Positions 36,734-44,709 of a stretch of DNA of 64,000 bases are shown here, in pieces. The stretch is taken from positions 1,054,001 to 1,118,000 of the forward strand of contig JACPDN010000006.1 of the NCBI GenBank assembly GCA_016183985.1, given 5' to 3'. The stretch is from Pseudomonadota bacterium (GTDB taxonomy: Bacteria > Pseudomonadota > Alphaproteobacteria > Dongiales > Dongiaceae). Within the stretch, counting starts at the first letter, position 1. The number at the start of each line of letters is the position of its first letter. Under the pieces are notes generated by a model. The model ran no database searches, was not told the origin of the DNA, and worked only from the letters and a program-made list of their open reading frames with translations. Position numbers and translations under genes: made by a program.

Positions 36734-37956
36734 GTTCCATGCCACCCGCTGCGCATGAGATCGAGGTTCGCGAAAGCAAGCTCTTCGAGAACATCATGCA
36801 TTTCGCGCGCGTGTTGCGCGGTGCGGGCCTGCCCATCGGCCCTGGCCAGGTGATCGAAGCCGTGGCGGCCGTGAAAGCGGCCGGCATCGGCAGCCGGGCC
36901 GATTTCTACTGGACCCTCCACGCCGTCTTCGTCAATCGGCGCGATCAGCGCGAGCTCTTCGACCAGGCCTTTCACGTCTTCTGGCGCAACCCGCAGCTCC
37001 TCAACAAGGTGCTTGGCCTGCTGCTACCGCGCTTCAAGGACGATACCCCGCCCGACGCAGACGAAGCGCTGGCGCCGCGCATCGCTGACGCCCTTGCCGG
37101 CGACCGGCCGATGCAGGTGCCGGAGGCGGCCGAGCAGGAGGAAGTCGCCCTCGACGCGAGCCTGACCTATTCCGAGCGAGAGTTGCTGCAATCGAAAGAT
37201 TTCGAGCGCATGACCGCGGCGGAGATTGTGGAAGCAAAGCGCCTCATCAAGAATTTCCGGCTGCCGATCATGGAAGTGCCGACCAGGCGGCATCGCCCGG
37301 ACCCCAACGGGCGCAAAGTCGATCTCCGCGCCACTTTGCGGGCGAGCCTCAGGAGCGCCGGCACAATTCCGCTGAAACTGAAGAGCCCCAAGCGCCGCCA
37401 TCCGCCACTGGTCGTGCTCTGCGATATCTCGGGCTCGATGAGCCGCTACTCACGCCTCTTTCTGCATTTCCTCCATGCCGTCACCAGCGACCGGGACCGC
37501 GTTCACACCTTTCTTTTTGGCACGCGGCTTACCAATATCACCCGCGACTTGAAGGCGCGCGACATCGATGTCTCGCTCGACCGGGTCTCGAAGCATGTGC
37601 AGGATTGGTCCGGCGGCACCCGCATCGGGCCGAGCTTGGCCGAATTCAACCGCAAATGGGGCCGCCGCGTGCTGGGTCAGGGCGCCCTCGTCCTCCTCAT
37701 CACCGACGGGCTCGACCGTGACCAGATCGAGGTATTGGAGGCTGAGATGGAGCGGCTCCACAAATCCTGCCGGCGCCTCATCTGGCTCAACCCGCTTTTG
37801 CGCTTCGAGGCCTATCAGCCGATCAGCCAAGGCCCCCGAGTGATGATCCGCCATGTTGACGATTTCCGCGCCATCCATAATCTCGCCTCCATGCACGACC
37901 TGACGCGCACCCTATCCGCGCCGGGCGACAACCGTTTGGAAATGAGGGCTGCATGA
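36730..37956 (+). CDS. vWA-domain protein, CoxE-like
   Basis: A 408-residue protein whose C-terminal half is a von Willebrand A domain. The MIDAS motif DISGSMS lies near residue 233, and the threonine and aspartate of the later MIDAS loops are in SGGTRIG and LITDGLD. The N-terminal half is the CoxE-specific helical part (FYWTLHAVFVNRRDQRELFD). With CoxD-type ATPases it forms a metal-insertase or maturation chaperone for molybdenum hydroxylases (family knowledge). Overlaps both neighbours by 4 nt. Confidence 0.88.
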   Translation: MSSMPPAAHEIEVRESKLFENIMHFARVLRGAGLPIGPGQVIEAVAAVKAAGIGSRADFYWTLHAVFVNRRDQRELFDQAFHVFWRNPQLLNKVLGLLLPRFKDDTPPDADEALAPRIADALAGDRPMQVPEAAEQEEVALDASLTYSERELLQSKDFERMTAAEIVEAKRLIKNFRLPIMEVPTRRHRPDPNGRKVDLRATLRASLRSAGTIPLKLKSPKRRHPPLVVLCDISGSMSRYSRLFLHFLHAVTSDRDRVHTFLFGTRLTNITRDLKARDIDVSLDRVSKHVQDWSGGTRIGPSLAEFNRKWGRRVLGQGALVLLITDGLDRDQIEVLEAEMERLHKSCRRLIWLNPLLRFEAYQPISQGPRVMIRHVDDFRAIHNLASMHDLTRTLSAPGDNRLEMRAA

Positions 37957-38276
37957 CATCCCGAGACGAAGACCTGCTGCAAATCGCCGCCGACTGGAAG
38001 CGCGCCGGGAACGACGTTGCCATCGCCACCGTCACCGCCACCTGGGGCTCCAGCCCCCGCCAGGCCGGCAGCCAGATGATCGTTGACCGCGACGGCCGCA
38101 TGCTGGGCTCGGTTTCCGGCGGCTGCGTCGAAGGCGCCGTGGTGCGGGAGGCGATGGAGATCATGGACGACGGCAAGCCGCGCCTCCTCGATTTCGGCAT
38201 CACCAATGAGCAGGCCTGGGAAGTGGGCCTGGCCTGCGGCGGCAAGCTGCAAATCTATGTCGAGCGCGTCGAATGA
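37953..38276 (+). CDS. XdhC/CoxI N-terminal domain protein
   Basis: A 107-residue protein that is just the first XdhC/CoxI domain: TATWGSSPRQAGSQMIV and GSVSGGCVEGAVVREA (with the cysteine expected to bind the sulfurated molybdenum cofactor), ending at LACGGKLQIYVE. XdhC binds Moco and promotes its insertion and sulfuration in xanthine dehydrogenase family enzymes. The second XdhC domain is a separate downstream gene, joined by a 4-nt overlap; the split form is common among Cox-type clusters. Confidence 0.88.
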   Translation: MTSRDEDLLQIAADWKRAGNDVAIATVTATWGSSPRQAGSQMIVDRDGRMLGSVSGGCVEGAVVREAMEIMDDGKPRLLDFGITNEQAWEVGLACGGKLQIYVERVE

Positions 38277-38947
38277 AACTGGCGCTGATCGAGGAACTGG
38301 CAGCCCTTGCCACCCGGCGTCAGCCGGCCGCCCTGGTCACGGATCTGACCAGCGGCGCTCAAAGGATCGAGACCGCGGCGACCGCGACCGGCGCCCTGGC
38401 CGAGGCCATTGCCGCCGACAAGAGCGGCGAGATCGACATCGATGGGCGCAAGCACTTTGCCCTGGTGCGCAACCCGCCGCCGCGCATCATCATCGTCGGC
38501 GCCGTTCATATCACGCAAGGCTTGGCGCCGATGGCGACACTCGCCGGCTACGACGTCGCCATCGTCGATCCGCGCGGCGCCTTTGCCACATCCGAGCGCT
38601 TTCCCGGCACGACGCTGTCGCAGGATTGGCCGGACGACGCCTTGACGGCCCTGCAGCCCGATACCAGAACCGCTGTCATCACCCTGACCCACGATCCGAA
38701 ACTGGATGACCCGGCCCTCATTGTCGCCTTGCGCAGTTCCGCTTTCTATATCGGCGCGCTGGGCAGCAAGAAGACCCATGCCGCACGCGTCGCGCGGCTC
38801 AAGGAGCATGGCTTCGGCGAGGGCGAGATCGCCCGCATCCATGGCCCGGCGGGCCTCGATATCGGCGCCAAATCGCCGGCCGAGATCGCCATCTCGGTCC
38901 TGGCGCAATTGACCGCCGCCCGACACCAGAAGCCGACCGCGCGATGA
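38273..38947 (+). CDS. XdhC C-terminal Rossmann domain protein
   Basis: A 224-residue protein matching the second XdhC domain. It has RIIIVGAVHITQGLAPMA (Rossmann start), DPRGAFATSERFPG, ITLTHDPKLDDPAL and FYIGALGSKKTHAARV, ending with GLDIGAKSPAEIAISVLAQL. The usual catalytic or cofactor role is handling of molybdopterin before insertion. It is translationally coupled to the preceding XdhC_N gene and the following molybdopterin-binding gene by 4-nt overlaps. Confidence 0.88.
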   Translation: MKLALIEELAALATRRQPAALVTDLTSGAQRIETAATATGALAEAIAADKSGEIDIDGRKHFALVRNPPPRIIIVGAVHITQGLAPMATLAGYDVAIVDPRGAFATSERFPGTTLSQDWPDDALTALQPDTRTAVITLTHDPKLDDPALIVALRSSAFYIGALGSKKTHAARVARLKEHGFGEGEIARIHGPAGLDIGAKSPAEIAISVLAQLTAARHQKPTAR

Positions 38948-40572
38948 TCTTTGGCGAGCTGCCGCTGGACGATTGCCTGGGCGCCATTCTCGCCCACTCG
39001 CAGCGCGTGGGATCCGAGATGTTCCGCAAGGGCCGTGAACTCTCGGGCGCCGACATCGCCGCCTTGCGCGCGTCTGGCCTCACGCATCTCACCGTCGCCA
39101 AACTGCAGCCGGGCGATATCGGCGAGAACGAAGCCGCCCATCGCCTCGCCTCGGCCTTGATCGGCGCCGGCAAGAAACTCCTGCTCGATCCTGCCTTTGC
39201 CGGGCGCGTCAACATTCACGCCGCGACCGCCGGCGTCGTCGCCTTGGAGCCCGCCGGGATTGACGCCCTCAATGCCATCGACGAGGCAGTGACGCTCGCC
39301 ACGCTGCCCGCCTTCAGCGCGGTCGAAGCAGGGCAGATGGTGGCGACGCTGAAGATCATTCCCTATGCAGTGGCGGCCGACGTGCTGGAGCGGGCCTTGG
39401 CGCGGATTGCAGCAGCGCCGGCACCGTTGCTGCGCCACCATCCCTATCGCGGCCGTCGCATCGCGCTTATCCAGACCGAGCTGCCGGGCGTCAAGGCGAG
39501 TGTCCTCGATAAGACCGAACGCGTGACTGCAGAACGCCTTGCCGCAATGGGCCAGGCGGAGCCGGGCACAGCACGCTGCCCGCACAATCAGGCCGCTCTC
39601 TCGGCTGCGTTGCAAAGCGCGCTTGCTGGTGGCGCGGAGATGGTCCTGGTCGTCGGCGCCTCCGCGATCAGCGACCGCCGCGATGTCATCCCGGCAGCGA
39701 TCTCGACCCTCGGTGGCACCATCGACCATTTCGGCATGCCGGTCGATCCCGGCAATCTGCTGCTGCTCGCGCATATCGGCAAGGTTCCGGTCTTAGGTCT
39801 CCCCGGCTGCGCCCGCTCAGCGAAACTCAACGGTTGCGATTGGGTGATGCAGCGCCTGCTCTCCGACCTCACCGTCGGCGCCGGCGACATCCGCGCCCTC
39901 GGCATCGGTGGGCTGCTTGCCGAAATCCCCAGCCGCCCCTTGCCCCGCGAGGCGCGGCCACAGCCGCAAAAGCCCAAGGTTGCAGCCATCGTGCTGGCAG
40001 CCGGGCGCTCGAGCCGCATGGGCCGCAACAAGCTCCTGCTCGATTGGAACGGCAAGCCCATCGTGACCCATGTCCTCGACAGGCTCGCCGGTATCGGCTT
40101 TGCCGAAACAATCGTCGTCACCGGCCACCAGGCAGCGAAGGTGAAGGCGGCCTTGGGCGAACGGCCGGGCATGCGGATCATCGAGGCGCGCGATCACGCG
40201 ACCGGCATGGCCGCCTCGTTGAAAGCGGGACTCAAGGCGCTCTCAAGTACCAGCGATGCGGCCCTGGTCATCCTGGGTGACATGCCGCAGATCTCTACCG
40301 ACCTGCTGAAGCGCCTCATCGGCGCCTATCAGCCGCTGGAGGGCCGCGCCATCGTGCTCCCCGTGGCCGACGGCAAGCGCGGCAATCCGGTCCTGTTCGA
40401 TCGCCGTTTCTTTGCCGAGATGCTGCAGCTTGAAGGCGATGTCGGCGCCCGCCACATCATCGGCGGCAATGCGGAACTGGTGGCCGAAGTACCGGCCCCG
40501 GCCCACGAAATCTTCGTCGATGTCGACACGCCGGAAGCCTATCAGCAGCTTCTCGCTGGAAGTACCCCATGA
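38944..40572 (+). CDS. Molybdopterin-binding/MobA-like NTP-transferase fusion
   Basis: A 542-residue two-domain protein. Residues ~1-330 contain a MoeA/MogA-like molybdopterin-binding unit (VGASAISDRRDVIP and AIGTLG-type GGTIDHFGMPVDPGN, then GLPGCARSAKLNG), and ~345-540 are a MobA/MocA nucleotidyltransferase with AAIVLAAGRSSRMGRNKLLL and ILGDMPQIS. Fusions of this kind are thought to make or tailor the cytosine or guanine dinucleotide cofactor for hydroxylases of the xanthine dehydrogenase family. Overlaps its neighbours by 4 nt. Confidence 0.85.
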   Translation: MIFGELPLDDCLGAILAHSQRVGSEMFRKGRELSGADIAALRASGLTHLTVAKLQPGDIGENEAAHRLASALIGAGKKLLLDPAFAGRVNIHAATAGVVALEPAGIDALNAIDEAVTLATLPAFSAVEAGQMVATLKIIPYAVAADVLERALARIAAAPAPLLRHHPYRGRRIALIQTELPGVKASVLDKTERVTAERLAAMGQAEPGTARCPHNQAALSAALQSALAGGAEMVLVVGASAISDRRDVIPAAISTLGGTIDHFGMPVDPGNLLLLAHIGKVPVLGLPGCARSAKLNGCDWVMQRLLSDLTVGAGDIRALGIGGLLAEIPSRPLPREARPQPQKPKVAAIVLAAGRSSRMGRNKLLLDWNGKPIVTHVLDRLAGIGFAETIVVTGHQAAKVKAALGERPGMRIIEARDHATGMAASLKAGLKALSSTSDAALVILGDMPQISTDLLKRLIGAYQPLEGRAIVLPVADGKRGNPVLFDRRFFAEMLQLEGDVGARHIIGGNAELVAEVPAPAHEIFVDVDTPEAYQQLLAGSTP

Positions 40573-40979
40573 GCAATGCACTCTATCACGAGGCGCTCGT
40601 TGCCAAGGCGCGCAGCGCTATCGGCAAGGGCCGGCTCGCCGACCCCCACGCCAGTGCGCGGCTCGACAACCCGCTCTGTGGCGACCGGGTCACGATCGAC
40701 CTCCACCTCGCAGACGGCCGCATCACCGAGGTGGGCCATGAGGTGAGAGGCTGCCTGCTGTGTGAAGCGGCGGCCGCCGCCATCGCCGAACTGGCGCCCG
40801 GCAAATCGCCGGCCGAGGCCCGCGATCTCGCCGCCGCCGTCACACGCATGATGAAGGAAGGGATCGCCCCGGCCGAGCGGGCTCTCGACATCTTCTCCCC
40901 CGTCATCACCGCCAAATCGCGCCGCGACTGTGTGATGCTGCCCTTCGGCGCGCTGACCAAGGCGCTGACAAGGCTGTAG
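40569..40979 (+). CDS. NifU/IscU-like Fe-S scaffold-type protein
   Basis: A 136-residue IscU/SufU-like protein. Three cysteine sites are visible: LDNPLCGDRV, VRGCLLCEA and SRRDCVML, the usual Fe-S assembly cysteines. It is the last gene of the overlapping CoxD-CoxE-XdhC operon; the [2Fe-2S] clusters of molybdenum hydroxylases are the plausible clients (inference). A lone scaffold in such an operon suggests a dedicated Fe-S supply. Confidence 0.8.
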   Translation: MSNALYHEALVAKARSAIGKGRLADPHASARLDNPLCGDRVTIDLHLADGRITEVGHEVRGCLLCEAAAAAIAELAPGKSPAEARDLAAAVTRMMKEGIAPAERALDIFSPVITAKSRRDCVMLPFGALTKALTRL

Positions 40980-41002
40980 CGCGATTTGGGGGAGAAGCCA
41001 TC

Positions 41003-41614
41003 ATGTTCGCTTTCGACAGGGCCGCGTTTCTGGCGGGCTATAAACAGCGCTTTGGCCCGGTGACGGCCGAGTTGGCATCCGCGATCGATTTCCTGCTGGC
41101 GAAGATCGCCCATGACACCCGCTTTGCCCAGGATCCGGTCGACCGCTGGAAGCTCGCTTATTGTCTTGCCACTTTCAAATGGGAGACGGCGCATACCCTG
41201 CGTCCCATCGACGAATATGGTGGCGATGCCTATTTCAATAAGCGTTACGGTCCCGGCACGGCGGCGGGAAAGATGCTGGGCAACACGCAAGCCGGCGACG
41301 GTGCCCGCTTCCATGGGCGCGGCTTCGTGCAACTGACCGGGCGCACCAATTACGACCGGGCCGGCAAGTTCCTGAAAGCTGATCTCCTTGGCGAGCCCGA
41401 ACGCGCGAAGGAACCGGCCCTTGCCTATGAGGTCGCCATGGAAGGCATGAACAAGGGCTGGTTCACCGGCGCCAGGCTGGCGAAGTTCTTCAAGCCGGGC
41501 GCCCCGCCCAATTACGAAGACGCCCGGACCATCATCAATGGCCACGACAAGGCCCAGACTATTGCCGATCTGGCGCGCCGCTTCGACGAATTGCTGGCGG
41601 CAGCACGCTTGTGA
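41003..41614 (+). CDS. GH19-type lysozyme/endolysin-like protein
   Basis: A 203-residue protein with a chitinase-19 fold: FKWETAHTLRPI (catalytic Glu candidate), then ARFHGRGFVQLTGRTNYDRAG, typical of phage endolysins and bacterial GH19 lysozymes, and ARTIINGHDKAQTIADL. No signal peptide or membrane segment is visible, so release of a phage-like enzyme or a domesticated one is possible. GGGGGAGA precedes the ATG. No other phage gene is nearby. Confidence 0.82.
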   Translation: MFAFDRAAFLAGYKQRFGPVTAELASAIDFLLAKIAHDTRFAQDPVDRWKLAYCLATFKWETAHTLRPIDEYGGDAYFNKRYGPGTAAGKMLGNTQAGDGARFHGRGFVQLTGRTNYDRAGKFLKADLLGEPERAKEPALAYEVAMEGMNKGWFTGARLAKFFKPGAPPNYEDARTIINGHDKAQTIADLARRFDELLAAARL

Positions 41615-41623
41615 CAGCGCCTC

Positions 41624-42166
41624 TCACGCCGTGATGTCACCCCGTCCCGGCATGCGCTTGCGGCCGCTGATCATGGCGCGTATCAGATTCTCGCGATGCC
41701 GCAGGCTGGCGATGATCACGCCACCCACATGCAGCCCCACCAGTGCCAGCAATATGTTGGCCAGGGCCTCATGCGTTTCCTCGACCCATTCCTCGCCCCA
41801 GAAGGCATCGGTGGTATAGAGCCAGCCGGTGAGGCATAAAGTCGCCATCACCACCATGAGCGCGATGATCATCAGGCCCCCGGCAGGATTGTGGCCGAGA
41901 TAGCGCGCCTCTCGTCCCTTGAGGATATCGAAGAGATAGCCGGCGACGGATCGGGGGTTGCGCACAAACTGGCTGAACCGGGCATAGCGCGTACCGGCTA
42001 TGCCCCAGACAAGGCGTAACGCGATCAATGAGGCCGCGGCATAGCCCGCCCATTGATGCAGGCCGCGCCCATCCTCCGCACTCAGCCACGCAATGGCAAA
42101 GCTCGCCACCAGGCACCAATGGAACACCCGCACGAACGGATCCCACACCCTGACCGTCGCCGACAT
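41624..42166 (-). CDS. Cytochrome b561-type membrane protein
   Basis: A 180-residue inner membrane cytochrome b of the b561/hydrogenase-type family: VWDPFVRVFHWCL (first haem His), GLHQWAGYAA, PAGGLMIIALMVVMATLCLTG, and HEALANILLALVGLHVGGVI with further histidines. About four membrane helices. It likely transfers electrons between quinone and an unknown periplasmic partner. It follows the PepSY gene on the same strand, a common pairing. Confidence 0.85.
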   Translation of the reverse strand: MSATVRVWDPFVRVFHWCLVASFAIAWLSAEDGRGLHQWAGYAAASLIALRLVWGIAGTRYARFSQFVRNPRSVAGYLFDILKGREARYLGHNPAGGLMIIALMVVMATLCLTGWLYTTDAFWGEEWVEETHEALANILLALVGLHVGGVIIASLRHRENLIRAMISGRKRMPGRGDITA

Positions 42167-42170
42167 GGCC

Positions 42171-42437
42171 TTAATCCTCTTGCGCCTTGATCAACGAAAA
42201 GGTCTTGGGATCGTAGTAGTTCTCGATCCGCTTGCCGCCCTTTTCGGTGCCATAGACTTCATAGCAGCCTGAGTTGATCTTGATCTTCTTGATCGTGACG
42301 CCTTCGCCTTCAAGCTGCTTCTGCAGTGCTTCCTGGGGCTGCCATTCGCCTTGCGGCACGCTGCAGAGTTCGGCGGCGCTGGCCGAGCCGGCACCGATCA
42401 TACCGAGGAACAGGGTCGTCATGAGAACGCGTTTCAT
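42171..42437 (-). CDS. PepSY-domain secreted protein
   Basis: An 88-residue exported PepSY protein: signal peptide ending SASA, then ALQKQLEGEGVTIKKIKINSG and YEVYGTEKGGKRIENYYDPKT, the typical PepSY ending. PepSY proteins are often induced through two-component systems and sit beside b561 cytochromes. The divergent OmpR-family response regulator and kinase probably control it; CTGAA half-sites lie in between. Confidence 0.85.
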   Translation of the reverse strand: MKRVLMTTLFLGMIGAGSASAAELCSVPQGEWQPQEALQKQLEGEGVTIKKIKINSGCYEVYGTEKGGKRIENYYDPKTFSLIKAQED

Positions 42438-42491
42438 TTTTGGAAAACCTCGTGATGGGGTTGTTGAGCGGGCCGACCATCGCTTGGCCAG

Positions 42492-42545
42492 CTGAAGCCA
42501 AACTGAACGGATTGCACATTTTTCTTCAGCTTCGCGTAATCTGAA
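42492..42545. promoter_or_regulatory. Candidate OmpR-family operator: four CTGAA half-sites
   Basis: CTGAA at 42492 and 42503 (11-bp period) and an inverted pair, TTCAG at 42525 with CTGAA at 42541, lie in the 149-bp gap between pepSY and the response regulator gene. Direct repeats one helical turn apart are typical for OmpR-family binding. The link to the adjacent regulator is an inference. Confidence 0.5.
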
Positions 42546-42586
42546 GCAGCCAGGATCGCCGCCGCAAAGAATTAGGACCAGAAACG

Positions 42587-43246
42587 ATGCGCGTGCTTTT
42601 GATTGAGGATGAACCGGCTTTGGGCGCCGCGGTTGAGGAGCACATCCGCGATCGCGGACACGCCGTCGATCGCGTGCTGCGGCTGGATGACGCAGAGGCG
42701 GCGTTGCGTGCCGTCGATTATGGCCTGGTTCTCCTCGACCTCAATCTACCCGACGGGTCCGGCCTTACCCTGCTGAAGGCCATGCGTCGCGCCGGTGACA
42801 CGCGCCCCGTCATCATCCTCACCGCGCGCGACCAGGTCCGCGACCGCATCGACGGGCTGAATGCCGGGGCCGATGATTATCTGGTGAAGCCCTTCGATCT
42901 CGACGAGCTCGCCGCGCGCGTCGCCGCCGTGGCAAGGCGCGCTGGCGGCAACCCCAACACCATCATCCGGCTGCGGGACATGGAGGTCGACACCGCTGCA
43001 CGCAGCCTAAAGCTGGACGGCAAACGCGTCGATCTCACGGCACGCGAATGGGCCATTCTCGAAGCATTGCTGCGCCGTCCTGGCGCGATCATCGGCAAGG
43101 AACAGCTGGAGGATGCCCTCTATTCCTTCGACCAGGAGGTGGAGAGCAACACGATCGAGGTGCATGTCAGTCGCCTGCGCAAGAAGCTCGGCAAGGATCT
43201 GATCTCGACCATCCGCGGCGTCGGCTACCGGCTCGAGGATATCTGA
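42587..43246 (+). CDS. OmpR-family response regulator
   Basis: A 219-residue DNA-binding response regulator. Receiver: D-D acidic pocket (IEDEP), phosphoacceptor D51 in LVLLDLNLP, T79 region and K101 (LVKPF). C-terminal winged helix (about 125-217) with VDLTAREWAILEALLRRPG and RLRKKLG-x-x-x-ISTIRGVGYR. Its stop overlaps the kinase ATG (TGATG), so the pair is coupled. It is divergent from pepSY and b561, its likely targets, giving a QseB/PmrA-like local circuit. Confidence 0.93.
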   Translation: MRVLLIEDEPALGAAVEEHIRDRGHAVDRVLRLDDAEAALRAVDYGLVLLDLNLPDGSGLTLLKAMRRAGDTRPVIILTARDQVRDRIDGLNAGADDYLVKPFDLDELAARVAAVARRAGGNPNTIIRLRDMEVDTAARSLKLDGKRVDLTAREWAILEALLRRPGAIIGKEQLEDALYSFDQEVESNTIEVHVSRLRKKLGKDLISTIRGVGYRLEDI

Positions 43247-44574
43247 TGCAACGCTGGTCCCTCGCGCGGCGCCTCGTCATCCTGCTGACATCGGGCCTCG
43301 GCCTTTTATGGCTGGTCGCCGTCGGCATTTCAGCGACCCTGGTGTGGCACGAACTCGACGAGGTGCTGGATAGCGCGCTGCAGGAAACGGCGCAGCGTGT
43401 GCTGCCCCTGGTCGTCGCCGATCTCGATGAATATGACGAAGCCGAAGGCGGCCGCGCTGTCGGCGATACGGTCGAGGGTCACCGCGAATACATTCTCTAT
43501 CAGGTGCGCGACGCAAAGGGGCATGTCATCTTGCGATCGCACGATGCGCCGGCCGAGGCGCTGCCGGCGCCGCTGGTGCAGGGCTTCGCAACGATCGACG
43601 GCCGCCGTTTCTATACCGACATATCAGCGACCACCGGCATTGCCGTGCAGGTGACAGAAAAGCCGGGGCACCGCTTCGAAACGATCCTCGACGGAATCGT
43701 CGGCCTGCTGCTGCCGATTGTCATCGTCCTGCCCTTGGCCGGCATCGCCGTCTATTGGACCGTGCGGCAGTTGGTCCGGCCGATCGATGCCGTGCGCGAG
43801 GCGATCCGTGCCCGCAGTGGCGCCGATTTGACGCCCATCGAAGGGACGCCCTTGCCCACTGAGCTGCAACCGATCATCGCCGACGTCAACCGGTTGCTGG
43901 AACGGCTCGATCTGGCCCTGGCGGGGGAGCGTGCCTTTGCCGCCAACAGCGCCCATGAACTGCGCACGCCCATCGCCGCCGCCATGGCACAATTGCAGCG
44001 CCTCGCTGCCGATCTCGGCGCTTCGGCCCATCGGCCGCGCGTCGACGTTATCCTCGGCTCGCTGCGGCGCCTCGCCAATATGGTGGAAAAGATGCTGCAA
44101 CTCGCCCGTGCCGATAGCGGCATCGCCATTACGAGCGAGAGTGCCGATCTGCTGCCGGTGCTGACCTTGCTGGTCGACGAATTGCGCCGCAGCGGTGCGG
44201 CTGCCGGCCGCATTGCCCTGACCGAACCCGACTTGCCGCATTGGCGCCGCCGTATCGACATCGACGCCTTCGGCATCGTGCTGCGCAATCTGGTCGACAA
44301 CGCCCTCAACCACGGCGACCAGACCCAACCCGTTTACATCTTCCTCGATGCGGCGGGCGATCTCCATGTCGTCAATCGCGGCCCCGTGGTGCCGGCAGAG
44401 AAACTCGACCAGCTCACCGAACGGTTCCGGCGCGGGACGACTGAGGCGGCAGGATCTGGCCTGGGCCTTGCCATCGTCGAAACGATTCTGCGCCAGGCCG
44501 GTGGCAAACTGGCATTGTACTCACCAGCCAAGGGCACGGCGGATGGTTTCGAGGCTGTCGTCTCGCTGCCTTGA
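43246..44574 (+). CDS. Sensor histidine kinase
   Basis: A 442-residue inner membrane kinase. N-terminal membrane segment (about 11-33), a ~120-residue periplasmic domain, second membrane segment (about 153-176), HAMP, HisKA with NSAHELRTPIAAAM (phospho-His), and HATPase with LRNLVDNALNHG and GSGLGLAIVETIL. The ATG at 43246 overlaps the regulator stop by one base; a longer frame upstream is an antisense-like extension into the regulator. The periplasmic signal is unknown. Confidence 0.92.
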   Translation: MQRWSLARRLVILLTSGLGLLWLVAVGISATLVWHELDEVLDSALQETAQRVLPLVVADLDEYDEAEGGRAVGDTVEGHREYILYQVRDAKGHVILRSHDAPAEALPAPLVQGFATIDGRRFYTDISATTGIAVQVTEKPGHRFETILDGIVGLLLPIVIVLPLAGIAVYWTVRQLVRPIDAVREAIRARSGADLTPIEGTPLPTELQPIIADVNRLLERLDLALAGERAFAANSAHELRTPIAAAMAQLQRLAADLGASAHRPRVDVILGSLRRLANMVEKMLQLARADSGIAITSESADLLPVLTLLVDELRRSGAAAGRIALTEPDLPHWRRRIDIDAFGIVLRNLVDNALNHGDQTQPVYIFLDAAGDLHVVNRGPVVPAEKLDQLTERFRRGTTEAAGSGLGLAIVETILRQAGGKLALYSPAKGTADGFEAVVSLP

Positions 44575-44611
44575 CCAACAGCGCTGCGCCGTCGCGGCCA
44601 CAACAAAGACG

Positions 44612-44651
44612 CTGTCTCGCTTTCGTCATCGATCGCCTAACAATCTGTCAC
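44612..44651 (+). promoter_or_regulatory. PHO-box-like site upstream of phoD
   Basis: CTGTCTC (44612), TCGTCAT (44623) and CTGTCAC (44645) resemble the CTGTCAT units of PhoB sites and are phased by 11 and 22 bp. It lies 60-100 nt before phoD, which encodes a classic Pho-regulon phosphatase. Confidence 0.5.
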
Positions 44652-44709
44652 GGTTCGGCGGCAAGCTGCGCGGCCTCATCAGATCCAGCCCATAGCCAGA
44701 CGGAGTCGC

